Assembly (NCBI GenBank): GCA_027858145.1
Contig: JAQIDF010000343.1
Span: 1-6,045 of the forward strand
DNA from: Prolixibacteraceae bacterium
GTDB taxonomy: Bacteria > Bacteroidota > Bacteroidia > Bacteroidales > Prolixibacteraceae
Direction: 5' to 3'
Length of the DNA: 6,045 bases
The notes below the pieces were generated by a model. That model ran no database searches. It worked only from the letters and a program-made list of their open reading frames with translations, and was not told the DNA's origin. Of the stretch, positions 1 to 4,700 are shown one piece after another; position 1 is the first letter of the stretch, and every line of letters starts with the position of its first letter. Made by a program: the position numbers and the translations under genes.

Positions 1-294
1 CTGACAATCTCGTGGACTGCCTTCTCCTAAACGCTCAATACCGTGACTCTTTACCACAGCACCTTTAGGTGGTTTAATGCCTCATCCTGAAATGCGACAT
101 TGGTGGGTCTGCTTACAACTGCATCCACCATCTTATTTACAGCACGTAGAACTTTGTTTTGCCGATGTTCTACTTCTCGGCACACTAAGTTTTGTTGCGG
201 ATTTTCGGAGTGATTGTCTGTCCGAAAGGACGACAATCGATGCGAGAATCTGCGCTTTGAAAACCACTGCGACCGCTATAAAATTTACATATTG
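1..294. other. Left-edge stretch without a recognisable gene
   Basis: I recognise no gene here. Several short open frames exist on both strands, but none has a convincing start, signal peptide or family motif. On the minus strand, the last 30 or so codons before the left edge are open after a TGA near position 98 and would read ...KPPKGAVVKSHGIERLGEG.... This could be the start of something continuing beyond the edge, or part of a structured element, but I cannot assign it. The part near 240-294 carries the AT-rich beginning of an attC-like sequence described separately. Confidence 0.4.
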
Positions 295-300
295 TTAGGG
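271..300 (-). repeat. Partial attC-like core overlapping the barrel gene's stop codon
   Basis: On the minus strand, CCCTAAC (300 to 294) is followed by AATATGTAAATTTTATAGCGG. This resembles the start of the element at 941-1020 (GCTAAC, AATGTATATATTTCAGTGCCG). The TAA stop of the barrel gene lies inside CCCTAAC, an arrangement common in integron cassettes, where the stop is close to or within attC. I could not find a convincing partner (GTTAGGG-like) arm within the next 150 bases. A GTTTAGG at about 28-34 is too distant for a typical site. Only half a site is therefore supported. Confidence 0.35.
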
Positions 301-894
301 TTTGTTATTTTTTCTTGCGTTAAATAATCCGATGCTGAAACTTCCTTTAATTGATAAATAATAATTATCAAAATCTCCATGTACATTTGGATTAACATTA
401 ATGTCACCAAATATCTGATTATACTCAATTGTCAAATCAAAAATATCATAAATTGATATTCCTATCAAAGGTCTAAATCCTATATTTATCGTCGGCGTGT
501 GGTAAAGCACGTGGTAAACTCCTAATCCCAATCCAACAAATGGTTGTATTTTGGCGTTTGTAAATGAATATTCAATAGTTGGAGAAAACGATATTATATT
601 GAATGCTCCTATATCATCTGTTTGATAATCTTCTGTAACCAAAGTATACTCCATATTCAATCCATATGTAATGTTATCTGTATAATTCCACTTTGGAAAT
701 AAATGAATACCAAATCCTCCATTCTTATTATTATAATCAGGAATATTTTTATTGAACAATCTTTCTGGTAAATTTCCCTGAAATCCAAAATTTAGTCTAA
801 TATCATTTTTTTGAGCATTCAAGGTGGAAGATATAAATACTAATGCCAATACTCCAAATAGTATCAATAGTTCTTCTTTTTTTAAAATTTTCAT
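295..894 (-). CDS. Putative outer-membrane beta-barrel protein, 199 aa
   Basis: This is a probable exported beta-barrel of the small Bacteroidota OMP type; the specific substrate or role is unknown. I place the start at the ATG at 894; a TTG one codon upstream would also be in frame but is less likely. Residues 1-28 form a signal peptide: a Lys-rich start, the hydrophobic run LLILFGVLALVFISS, and a likely cut after LNAQ. The rest is a series of alternating polar/aromatic strands separated by Asn/Asp-rich turns. One example is GFGIHLFPKWNYTDNITYGL, another is QPFVGLGLGVYHVL, and near the C-terminus there is YYLSIKGSFSIGLF. That pattern fits an 8- to 10-strand barrel. The gene is more AT-rich than the DGR target operon. 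It stands alone between attC-like sequences, which suggests acquisition as a cassette. The barrel call comes from sequence pattern only. Confidence 0.65.
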   Translation of the reverse strand: MKILKKEELLILFGVLALVFISSTLNAQKNDIRLNFGFQGNLPERLFNKNIPDYNNKNGGFGIHLFPKWNYTDNITYGLNMEYTLVTEDYQTDDIGAFNIISFSPTIEYSFTNAKIQPFVGLGLGVYHVLYHTPTINIGFRPLIGISIYDIFDLTIEYNQIFGDINVNPNVHGDFDNYYLSIKGSFSIGLFNARKNNKP

Positions 895-940
895 CAAATT
901 TCAATTTTTTATGTGGCCTTTATTTCGGACGTGTAATAAA

Positions 941-1020
941 CCCTAACGTCCAGTATATGTTTTCGGGGCTTTGGCTGTGTGAGAGCCTTGTGCGGCACTG
1001 AAATATATACATTGTTAGCA
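941..1020 (-). repeat. attC-like palindromic element (candidate integron recombination site)
   Basis: Read on the minus strand, the element begins TGCTAAC and ends GTTAGGG 80 nt later. The ends form imperfect arms. CTAAC pairs with GTTAG, and the inner GTATAT pairs with ATATAC. The spacers between the outer and inner boxes are 3 nt on one side and 5 nt on the other. A smaller GGCT...AGCC hairpin (973-987) sits in the middle. Paired outer and inner boxes with unequal spacers and a variable centre are features of integron attC sites. The consensus match is degenerate (the expected core is RYYYAAC/GTTRRRY). The element begins 15 nt after the DGR RT stop codon and ends 46 nt before the barrel gene's ATG. 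It could instead be another Bacteroidota intergenic repeat. Confidence 0.45.
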
Positions 1021-1035
1021 TTTCGGTGGTTCTTG

Positions 1036-2241
1036 TTATACTGTTTTTCTTTTCATTTTAAATTTACATATTCCGCCCGTTAAATATACATAATTCCACC
1101 ACCAACCGCTCAGGTTTTTTAAAATTATTCCTTTTCGTAGTTTGTAAGTTTTGTAATGTTTCATAATGCCAAGGTAAGAGTTCATACTACTCATAAAAGC
1201 ATCTTTTTCCTCTTTTATCGGTTTGTGGTCACGGACTATTTGATTTTGCTTTTCTATGGCATTGTAAAAGTTTCCTTTGGTTCGGTTGGCTATGTATGTT
1301 TTGTGTGGTTTGATTACTGCTCCAAGGTATTTAACCCCCTTACTGTAATGCTGTAAATAAATTTTATCGGGGTGTAATGTCAGGTGTATAGTTGAAAGTA
1401 AAAAGTCTGTAAGTTTTGGGATAACAGATTGCAAATAATCTTTGCTTTCGTGTATCAAAACAAAGTCATCAACATATCTGCCATAATGTTTTATGTGCAA
1501 TTCTCGTTTTACCCAATGGTCGAATTCATTCATGTAAATATTGCCAAACAATTGAGAGGTTAAGTTGCCTATTGGCAAACCACAATTGGGTTGTGCATGA
1601 AATAAACTCTTTGTTTGTGGCAAACCGCTCCAATCTTCTTTTTTGCCTTTGATTATGCAATTTACTTTTGGGTCATTGAATATTGTTTTTTCAATAAGAT
1701 AAAGTACAAGTTTCAAATCAAAATCTACTTTGCTTTTATTACGGATTAGTTCATTCTTAACTTTATCAAACAGCAATGTCTTGTTCATTGCCATAAAATA
1801 GCCTTTGATGTCGAGCTTTAGAATGTAACAGTCTTTTGAATAATTATTGGAGCAAGAACGTATAAAATGGTCTATTCTTTTAATACCGTAATGTGTACCT
1901 TTACCAACCCGGCAACTATAACTATCGTTTATAAATGATTTTTCGAAAATTGGACTTATGTAATTGTAAATGAAATGATGTACGACCCTATCACGAAAAT
2001 CGGCTGCAAAAATCTCTCGTTTTACCGGTTTATCTACAATAAAACATATACTTGGTTTGGGTGTGTATTTGCGTTCAATAATCTCACTGGCTAAAGCAAA
2101 TAAATTTGCTTCCAGATGTTTTTCAAATGCAAGGGCATTAATTGTATTCCGCTTGTTTTTTCGTGCATCAAAATACGCTTGAAACAAATCGAGCGTGATT
2201 TTTTTCCTATCTATTTCCGAAAACAAATTGAGTTGCTGCAT
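1036..2241 (-). CDS. DGR-type reverse transcriptase
   Basis: This is the error-prone reverse transcriptase of the DGR. It copies the TR transcript into cDNA with misincorporation at adenines; the cDNA then replaces the VR of the target gene. The protein is 401 aa, in the usual DGR RT range. RT blocks appear in order. RT1 is around 74-100 (KREIFAADFRDRVVHHF). RT2 is around 106-127 (DSYSCRVGKGTHYG). RT3 has the catalytic Asp144 (LKLDIKGYF). RT4 is 221-230 (GLPIGNLTSQ). RT5 is 253-263 with YVDD at 256-259. RT7 is around 302-312 (GVKYLGAVIKP). The IGNLTSQ form of block 4, instead of the QGGxxSP of group II intron RTs, is diagnostic of DGR RTs. No maturase or endonuclease domain follows. The ATG at 2241 has no clear Shine-Dalgarno sequence and lies 17 nt after a hairpin. 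Confidence 0.95.
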   Translation of the reverse strand: MQQLNLFSEIDRKKITLDLFQAYFDARKNKRNTINALAFEKHLEANLFALASEIIERKYTPKPSICFIVDKPVKREIFAADFRDRVVHHFIYNYISPIFEKSFINDSYSCRVGKGTHYGIKRIDHFIRSCSNNYSKDCYILKLDIKGYFMAMNKTLLFDKVKNELIRNKSKVDFDLKLVLYLIEKTIFNDPKVNCIIKGKKEDWSGLPQTKSLFHAQPNCGLPIGNLTSQLFGNIYMNEFDHWVKRELHIKHYGRYVDDFVLIHESKDYLQSVIPKLTDFLLSTIHLTLHPDKIYLQHYSKGVKYLGAVIKPHKTYIANRTKGNFYNAIEKQNQIVRDHKPIKEEKDAFMSSMNSYLGIMKHYKTYKLRKGIILKNLSGWWWNYVYLTGGICKFKMKRKTV

Positions 2242-2257
2242 CCATTTTTTTTATAAA

Positions 2258-2284
2258 AGCCACGGAGAAATAATCCCCGTGGCT
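2258..2284 (-). terminator. Hairpin between TR and RT (terminator or TR-RNA 3' boundary)
   Basis: The minus-strand sequence AGCCACGGGGA-TTATT-TCTCCGTGGCT folds into an 11-bp stem with one G-U pair and a 5-nt loop. It is followed by TTTTAT. The shape resembles an intrinsic terminator with a weak U-tract. It lies 13 nt beyond the 3' end of TR and just before the RT start codon. It could end or stabilise the TR RNA, or attenuate RT expression. I infer these roles from position and fold. Confidence 0.55.
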
Positions 2285-2297
2285 GTGTTTTCCTTCA

Positions 2298-2493
2298 AAT
2301 CCCTCAAACAGCGCACGGAAAAACCAACCTCCTTATTGTTGTTGTTTCTGTTTACATTGCTGTTATTGTAGTTCATGTTACGGTTCCATGCATTTGTTGC
2401 ATTGTTCTCCGTAGCACTCCACCAGTTACCGTTGTTTCCAATATTGTTGAATGTTCCATTATTGTTACGGTTGCCTCCTGGCAGGGCTGTAAA
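2298..2493 (-). repeat. DGR template repeat (TR)
   Basis: This non-coding template is copied by the DGR RT. It aligns gap-free with the 3' end of the target gene (3142-3337) over 196 bp. All 33 mismatches fall on TR adenines (coding-strand sense), out of about 73 adenines in TR. TR is packed with AAC/AAT triplets: 23 of the 65 codon equivalents would be Asn, against one Asn remaining in the variable part of VR. AAY codons are the hallmark of DGR templates because mutating their first two bases reaches many amino acids but never a stop codon. Blocks of 39 bp (2298-2336) and 21 bp (2473-2493) at the two ends are identical to VR. TR is open in the matching frame, but this follows from its origin as a gene copy and I do not regard it as translated. 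Confidence 0.97.
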
Positions 2494-2618
2494 AGTAACC
2501 ACTTAATTTGTCGCACTGGCATTCTCAGCCTGTGAAATCTTTTATAGCTAACATCTACCTGTTTTGGATATGGCAGGTTTTTACAATGCCAGCGGGCTAC
2601 CGGATTTAAATTGCTCGC

Positions 2619-2642
2619 TTCGGCAAACAATAGCTTGCCGAA
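2619..2642 (-). other. Perfect 8-bp inverted repeat between avd and TR
   Basis: TTCGGCAA and TTGCCGAA are separated by 8 nt, forming a perfect 8-bp stem 17 nt after the avd stop codon and about 125 nt before TR. No U-tract follows, so it is a poor terminator. The avd-TR spacer is part of the RNA template in the studied Bordetella phage DGR. A structured element here could mark the 5' portion of the TR RNA or bind Avd/RT. That role is inferred. Confidence 0.5.
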
Positions 2643-2658
2643 CTCAGGCGGAAAACTT

Positions 2659-3000
2659 TTATTTTTGGCTCTTTTGCCATCCGCTTAATTGTTTTGATAC
2701 ATTTTCAACTGCTTCGTTTATTCTTACAAATTTTTCAAGGCTTATTTGCTTCATATCTTTCATTACACGTATTAGCAATCGAATTACTTCTATTTGCTCT
2801 CGTGCCATTTGAAGCACATCGGCTTTTTGATGCCTTGTATTGGCACGATAAATCAATGTAAGCAATTCTATCGTTTCTTTCTTTAAACTCTCACCTACGG
2901 TATATTTGTACTCTTTACTAAACTCCTTTGTAAACTGGAATATAGCCAAAAGTAAATCATAAGTTGCTTTATATACTGGTAGTTCGTTATACTGTGCCAT
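2659..3000 (-). CDS. avd: Avd-like DGR accessory protein (four-helix bundle)
   Basis: This is the accessory variability determinant. In characterised DGRs, Avd forms a pentameric, basic barrel of four-helix bundles that binds the RT and TR RNA and is needed for cDNA synthesis. The protein is 113 aa, close to the roughly 120-130 aa of the family. Its sequence is almost entirely helical: helix 1 around residues 8-28 (YKATYDLLLAIFQFTKEF), helix 2 around 35-53, helix 3 around 58-83 (DVLQMAREQIEVIRLLIRVM), and helix 4 around 87-108. The opening pattern LPVYKATYDLLLAI, the KEYKYTVGESLKKE stretch and the Lys/Arg content match this family, which is related to the 23S rRNA intervening-sequence proteins. 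The start is the ATG at 3000, preceded by a T-rich run and no Shine-Dalgarno sequence. The position between target and TR is the classical one. Confidence 0.88.
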   Translation of the reverse strand: MAQYNELPVYKATYDLLLAIFQFTKEFSKEYKYTVGESLKKETIELLTLIYRANTRHQKADVLQMAREQIEVIRLLIRVMKDMKQISLEKFVRINEAVENVSKQLSGWQKSQK

Positions 3001-3035
3001 TAAAAAAAAATACTATCGTGATTTTGCTTGGCTCG

Positions 3036-3062
3036 GCAGCGTACAAGCAAGCTTGACGCTGC
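3036..3062 (-). other. Hairpin downstream of VR
   Basis: On the minus strand, GCAGCGTCAAG and CTTGTACGCTGC pair through 11 bp with a single bulged T and a CTTG loop. It lies about 80 nt past the VR/target stop codon and 36 nt before avd. Some DGRs have a hairpin or cruciform just after VR that raises retrohoming efficiency; in the Bordetella phage it is only a few bases from VR. Here it is farther away, so it may instead protect the 3' end of the target mRNA. No U-tract follows. Confidence 0.5.
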
Positions 3063-3103
3063 ACTCACCTTTCGCAAAAATTCGACCGCTTCACGGAAAT
3101 AAA

Positions 3104-3138
3104 CAAATAAATCAAATAGTCAAATGAATCAAATAAAT
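3104..3138. repeat. Short tandem repeat directly after the target stop codon
   Basis: There are four units of 8-9 bp on the plus strand: CAAATAAAT, CAAATAGT, CAAATGAAT, CAAATAAAT. They begin immediately downstream of the target gene's stop codon (minus-strand sense). TR has no counterpart in its own 3' flank, so the repeat lies just outside the TR/VR homology. The function is unknown. Confidence 0.55.
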
Positions 3139-3139
3139 T

Positions 3140-4027
3140 CTAATCCCTCAAACAGCGCACGGAAAAACCAACCTCCTTATCGTCGCCGTTCCTGCCTACA
3201 CTGCTGCCATAGCAGCCCATGTAACGGTACCACGCACTCGTCGCATCGTACTCCGTAGCACTCCACCAGTAACCGTCGTATCCAATACCGTAGAATGTTC
3301 CATAACTGCAACGGTAGCCTCCTGGCAGGGCTGTAAAGCCAGATTTATTGCGATAAGTAGAATAATCAATATTACCTACTGCTCCTGTGGTTGATGAACT
3401 TGTCCATCCACTTGTACTTGCTAATGACTTGGCTATTTTAGCCCCTCCGCCACCTGTTGTTCCATCATAATTGTGTCCATTATCAGCAAGGTAGTTTTCC
3501 ATTTGTGTCCATTCAGCATCGCTTGGTAAATGCCAGCCTGTAGGGCATACGCCTTGAATACCGCTTGGATTTGCTGTTACACTTGCCGCACCGTTCATGG
3601 CTGCCGCCCATGTGTATAAAGCTCCGTATTTGGAGGCATTGGTAGTGCTATCATCATCGTACCAGCAATACGCTTTACTTGTTGCTGTTAGTGCATCCCA
3701 TGTAGCATTACTGTTTACCAAAGGTATGGCTGTTCCATTTGCGTAATGGGTAGTTTTTAGGTTTTCTGACATCCAAACCTGTGTGCCAATGGTTACTGTA
3801 TTGTAAACATTGCCGTCAAAATCTTCTACGGTAGTGGAACTTCCTAAAGTGGGTTTGTAAAAAATAATACTGTCCACATCTGTTGTTTTTACAGATTGTT
3901 TATTTATTATCACTCCGCTTTTCATTACATACATCGTGTCATTCTGAGCAAAAAGAGTTGAAAAGGAAAAGGTAAAAGTTAAAAGTGCTGCTAATGATAC
4001 TTTCTTAATGGTATATGTTGATTTCAT
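3140..4027 (-). CDS. DGR target: secreted FISUMP-domain protein with variable C-type-lectin-like end
   Basis: This is the diversified protein of the DGR, probably an exported ligand-binding protein. Its 295 residues fall into three parts. Residues 1-28 are a signal peptide (hydrophobic LAALLTFTFSFSTLFAQ; no lipobox Cys). About 31-60 is a short beta-rich N-terminal module (TMYVMKSG...VDSIIFYKP). From about 69 to the end is a FISUMP domain: the start DFDGNVYNTVTIG, then QVWMSENLKT, YGALYTW, CPTGWHLPSDAEW, FTALPGG, WWSATE, GFSVRC. The FISUMP family adopts the C-type-lectin/formylglycine-generating-enzyme fold used by DGR targets. The VR covers residues 231-295; 23 positions between 238 and 283 differ from the TR-encoded residue, mostly to Tyr, Gly, Asp, Ser or Cys. 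An AGGAGG ribosome binding site lies 8 nt before the ATG. The stop codon is at the edge of VR, so the protein has no C-terminal sorting tail. Confidence 0.93.
   Translation of the reverse strand: MKSTYTIKKVSLAALLTFTFSFSTLFAQNDTMYVMKSGVIINKQSVKTTDVDSIIFYKPTLGSSTTVEDFDGNVYNTVTIGTQVWMSENLKTTHYANGTAIPLVNSNATWDALTATSKAYCWYDDDSTTNASKYGALYTWAAAMNGAASVTANPSGIQGVCPTGWHLPSDAEWTQMENYLADNGHNYDGTTGGGGAKIAKSLASTSGWTSSSTTGAVGNIDYSTYRNKSGFTALPGGYRCSYGTFYGIGYDGYWWSATEYDATSAWYRYMGCYGSSVGRNGDDKEVGFSVRCLRD
3142..3180 (-). other. Candidate IMH (initiation of mutagenic homology) at the VR 3' end
   Basis: These 39 bp match TR 2298-2336 exactly, including the few adenines they contain, and homology ends abruptly beyond them. 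In characterised DGRs the invariant 3' block of VR marks where cDNA integration begins. The block is moderately GC-rich in the centre (CCGTGCGCTG) but lacks the long pure G/C run seen in some DGRs. Confidence 0.6.
3142..3337 (-). repeat. DGR variable repeat (VR)
   Basis: This is the recipient copy of the TR information, forming the last 65 codons of the target gene plus part of its stop codon. Against TR, the coding strand shows 23 A-to-G and 10 A-to-T changes and no change at C, G or T. The AAC/AAT codons have become mostly TAC, GGC, GAC, AGC and TGC types. Constant stretches such as WWSATE and the end KEVGFSVRCLRD are encoded by A-poor or protected segments. Confidence 0.97.
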
Positions 4028-4035
4028 AATTAAGT

Positions 4036-4041
4036 CCTCCT
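4036..4041 (-). promoter_or_regulatory. Strong Shine-Dalgarno of the target gene
   Basis: AGGAGG lies 8 nt before the target ATG, within the 15-nt gap after the upstream gene's stop codon. A full Shine-Dalgarno is uncommon in Bacteroidota, and the avd and RT genes lack one. The target is therefore probably translated more strongly than the DGR machinery. Confidence 0.7.
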
Positions 4042-4042
4042 T

Positions 4043-4549
4043 TTATTGTTTAATAATTTTTACTGTTTTTATTTCTGTTGTGCTTGCATATCGGCACAGG
4101 TAAATGCCTTGGGAAAGTTGGCTCAGGTTCAAGACTGCCGTGTTTGCTCCATCGGTTTTTTGTTCCTGTAGCAATTTGCCTTCAAGGGTGAGGATACTTA
4201 TTGTTCCTCTGGATGCTACGCCTGTTAATTCAATGTTTAATACATCGGTTACAGGATTTGGATAAGTAATCAGATTGGATGCACCTTGCTGTACTGGCTG
4301 CTCTATCCCTGTTGTTAAATCTTCAAAACTCAGATACTTTAGTTCACTCAGAGCATACTCCGCTGTGCTGTTATCTGTTTTCTGAACTGTAACATTCCCC
4401 GATGAAAATGTCATCTTTTGCACGCTACTCAATGTGTAGGCGGTTTGTGTTCCGCTACTTTCTTTTACATATATGGTTTGTGCTTGTAAACTTATAAGTC
4501 CAAGCCCTAACAAGAGTACGGCACTTAATTTTAATCGTTTGTGTCTCAT
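4043..4549 (-). CDS. Small secreted protein with T9SS C-terminal sorting domain
   Basis: This 168-aa exported protein is probably carried over the outer membrane by the type IX secretion system. Residues 1-23 form a signal peptide (LSAVLLLGLGLISLQAQ). Residues 24-78 are a small beta-rich region (TIYVKESSGTQTAYTL...KMTFSSG...YLSFE). About 88-168 is a type A sorting domain: YPNPVTDVLNIEL, then an L-x-x-GK-like segment (TLEGKLLQEQ), LSQLSQGIYLCRY, and TVKIIKQ at the end. Almost the whole mature protein is thus the sorting domain plus a short module. The start (ATG 4549) has AGGAGG 6 nt upstream. The next gene, the DGR target, begins only 15 nt later, so the two are likely co-transcribed. The specific partner or function is unknown. 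Confidence 0.85.
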   Translation of the reverse strand: MRHKRLKLSAVLLLGLGLISLQAQTIYVKESSGTQTAYTLSSVQKMTFSSGNVTVQKTDNSTAEYALSELKYLSFEDLTTGIEQPVQQGASNLITYPNPVTDVLNIELTGVASRGTISILTLEGKLLQEQKTDGANTAVLNLSQLSQGIYLCRYASTTEIKTVKIIKQ

Positions 4550-4555
4550 TTTTGA

Positions 4556-4561
4556 CCTCCT
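4556..4561 (-). promoter_or_regulatory. Strong Shine-Dalgarno of the T9SS-domain gene
   Basis: AGGAGG lies 6 nt before the ATG at 4549 and supports this start. It matches the site before the target gene and contrasts with the absence of such sites before avd and RT. Confidence 0.7.
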
Positions 4562-4576
4562 TTTTTTAATTGTGAA

Positions 4577-4606
4577 TATTCATTTTTATTTATCTGTTTT
4601 TGTCAA
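4577..4606 (-). promoter_or_regulatory. Possible promoter of the target operon
   Basis: A TTGACA hexamer (4606 to 4601, minus strand) is followed 17-18 nt later by an AT-rich TGAATATT. The -10 match is weak, and I do not see the usual Bacteroidota -7 motif (TAnnTTTG). It is the only promoter-like sequence between the group II intron end and the operon's first gene, so it is tentative. Confidence 0.25.
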
Positions 4607-4646
4607 TGTTACATATTGTTGCTGGTTTTTCTCCACTGAATGCACC

Positions 4647-4663
4647 GGGTAGCTTACGCCCCC
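4647..4663 (-). other. Group II intron domain VI-like hairpin with bulged A
   Basis: GGGGGC-GTAA-GCTACCC on the minus strand pairs with a single unpaired A (plus-strand T at 4650) three bases from the stem's base, 3 nt after domain V. This is where the branch-point adenosine of domain VI is expected. The stem is short, so the call is moderate. Confidence 0.6.
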
Positions 4664-4666
4664 TAA

Positions 4667-4700
4667 GAACTGTACGTGCGAGTTTCCCAGCATACAGCTC
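4667..4700 (-). ncRNA. Group II intron domain V
   Basis: This 34-nt hairpin is the catalytic core of group II introns. On the minus strand it starts GAGCTGTATGC and ends GCACGTACAGTTC, with a GAAA tetraloop in GGGAAACTC at its tip and a 2-nt bulge near CGCAC. The AGC catalytic triad (positions 2-4 of the hairpin) pairs with the GTT near its end. Length, triad, bulge and GNRA loop are all as in the family. The maturase stop codon TGA overlaps its first two bases. Confidence 0.92.

Noticed and set aside
51..298. Two overlapping small open frames at the left edge, one per strand
   Set aside because: One needs a TTG start and neither shows a signal peptide, domain or ribosome binding site. They look like chance open frames.
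2251..2502. Asn-rich 83-codon open frame on the minus strand
   Set aside because: It is the template repeat read in the frame of its ancestral gene. It has no ribosome binding site and no domain start; the Asn codons are the mutable AAY sites of TR.
2373..2630. 85-codon minus-strand open frame over the TR and the avd-TR spacer
   Set aside because: It overlaps the non-coding TR in another frame, has no family-like motif and starts inside a hairpin-containing spacer.
2564..2812. 82-codon plus-strand open frame
   Set aside because: It is antisense to the avd gene, which has convincing family features; the plus-strand product shows no motif.
3104..3138. CRISPR-like array
   Set aside because: The units are only 8-9 bp, adjacent and without spacers; this is a simple tandem repeat.
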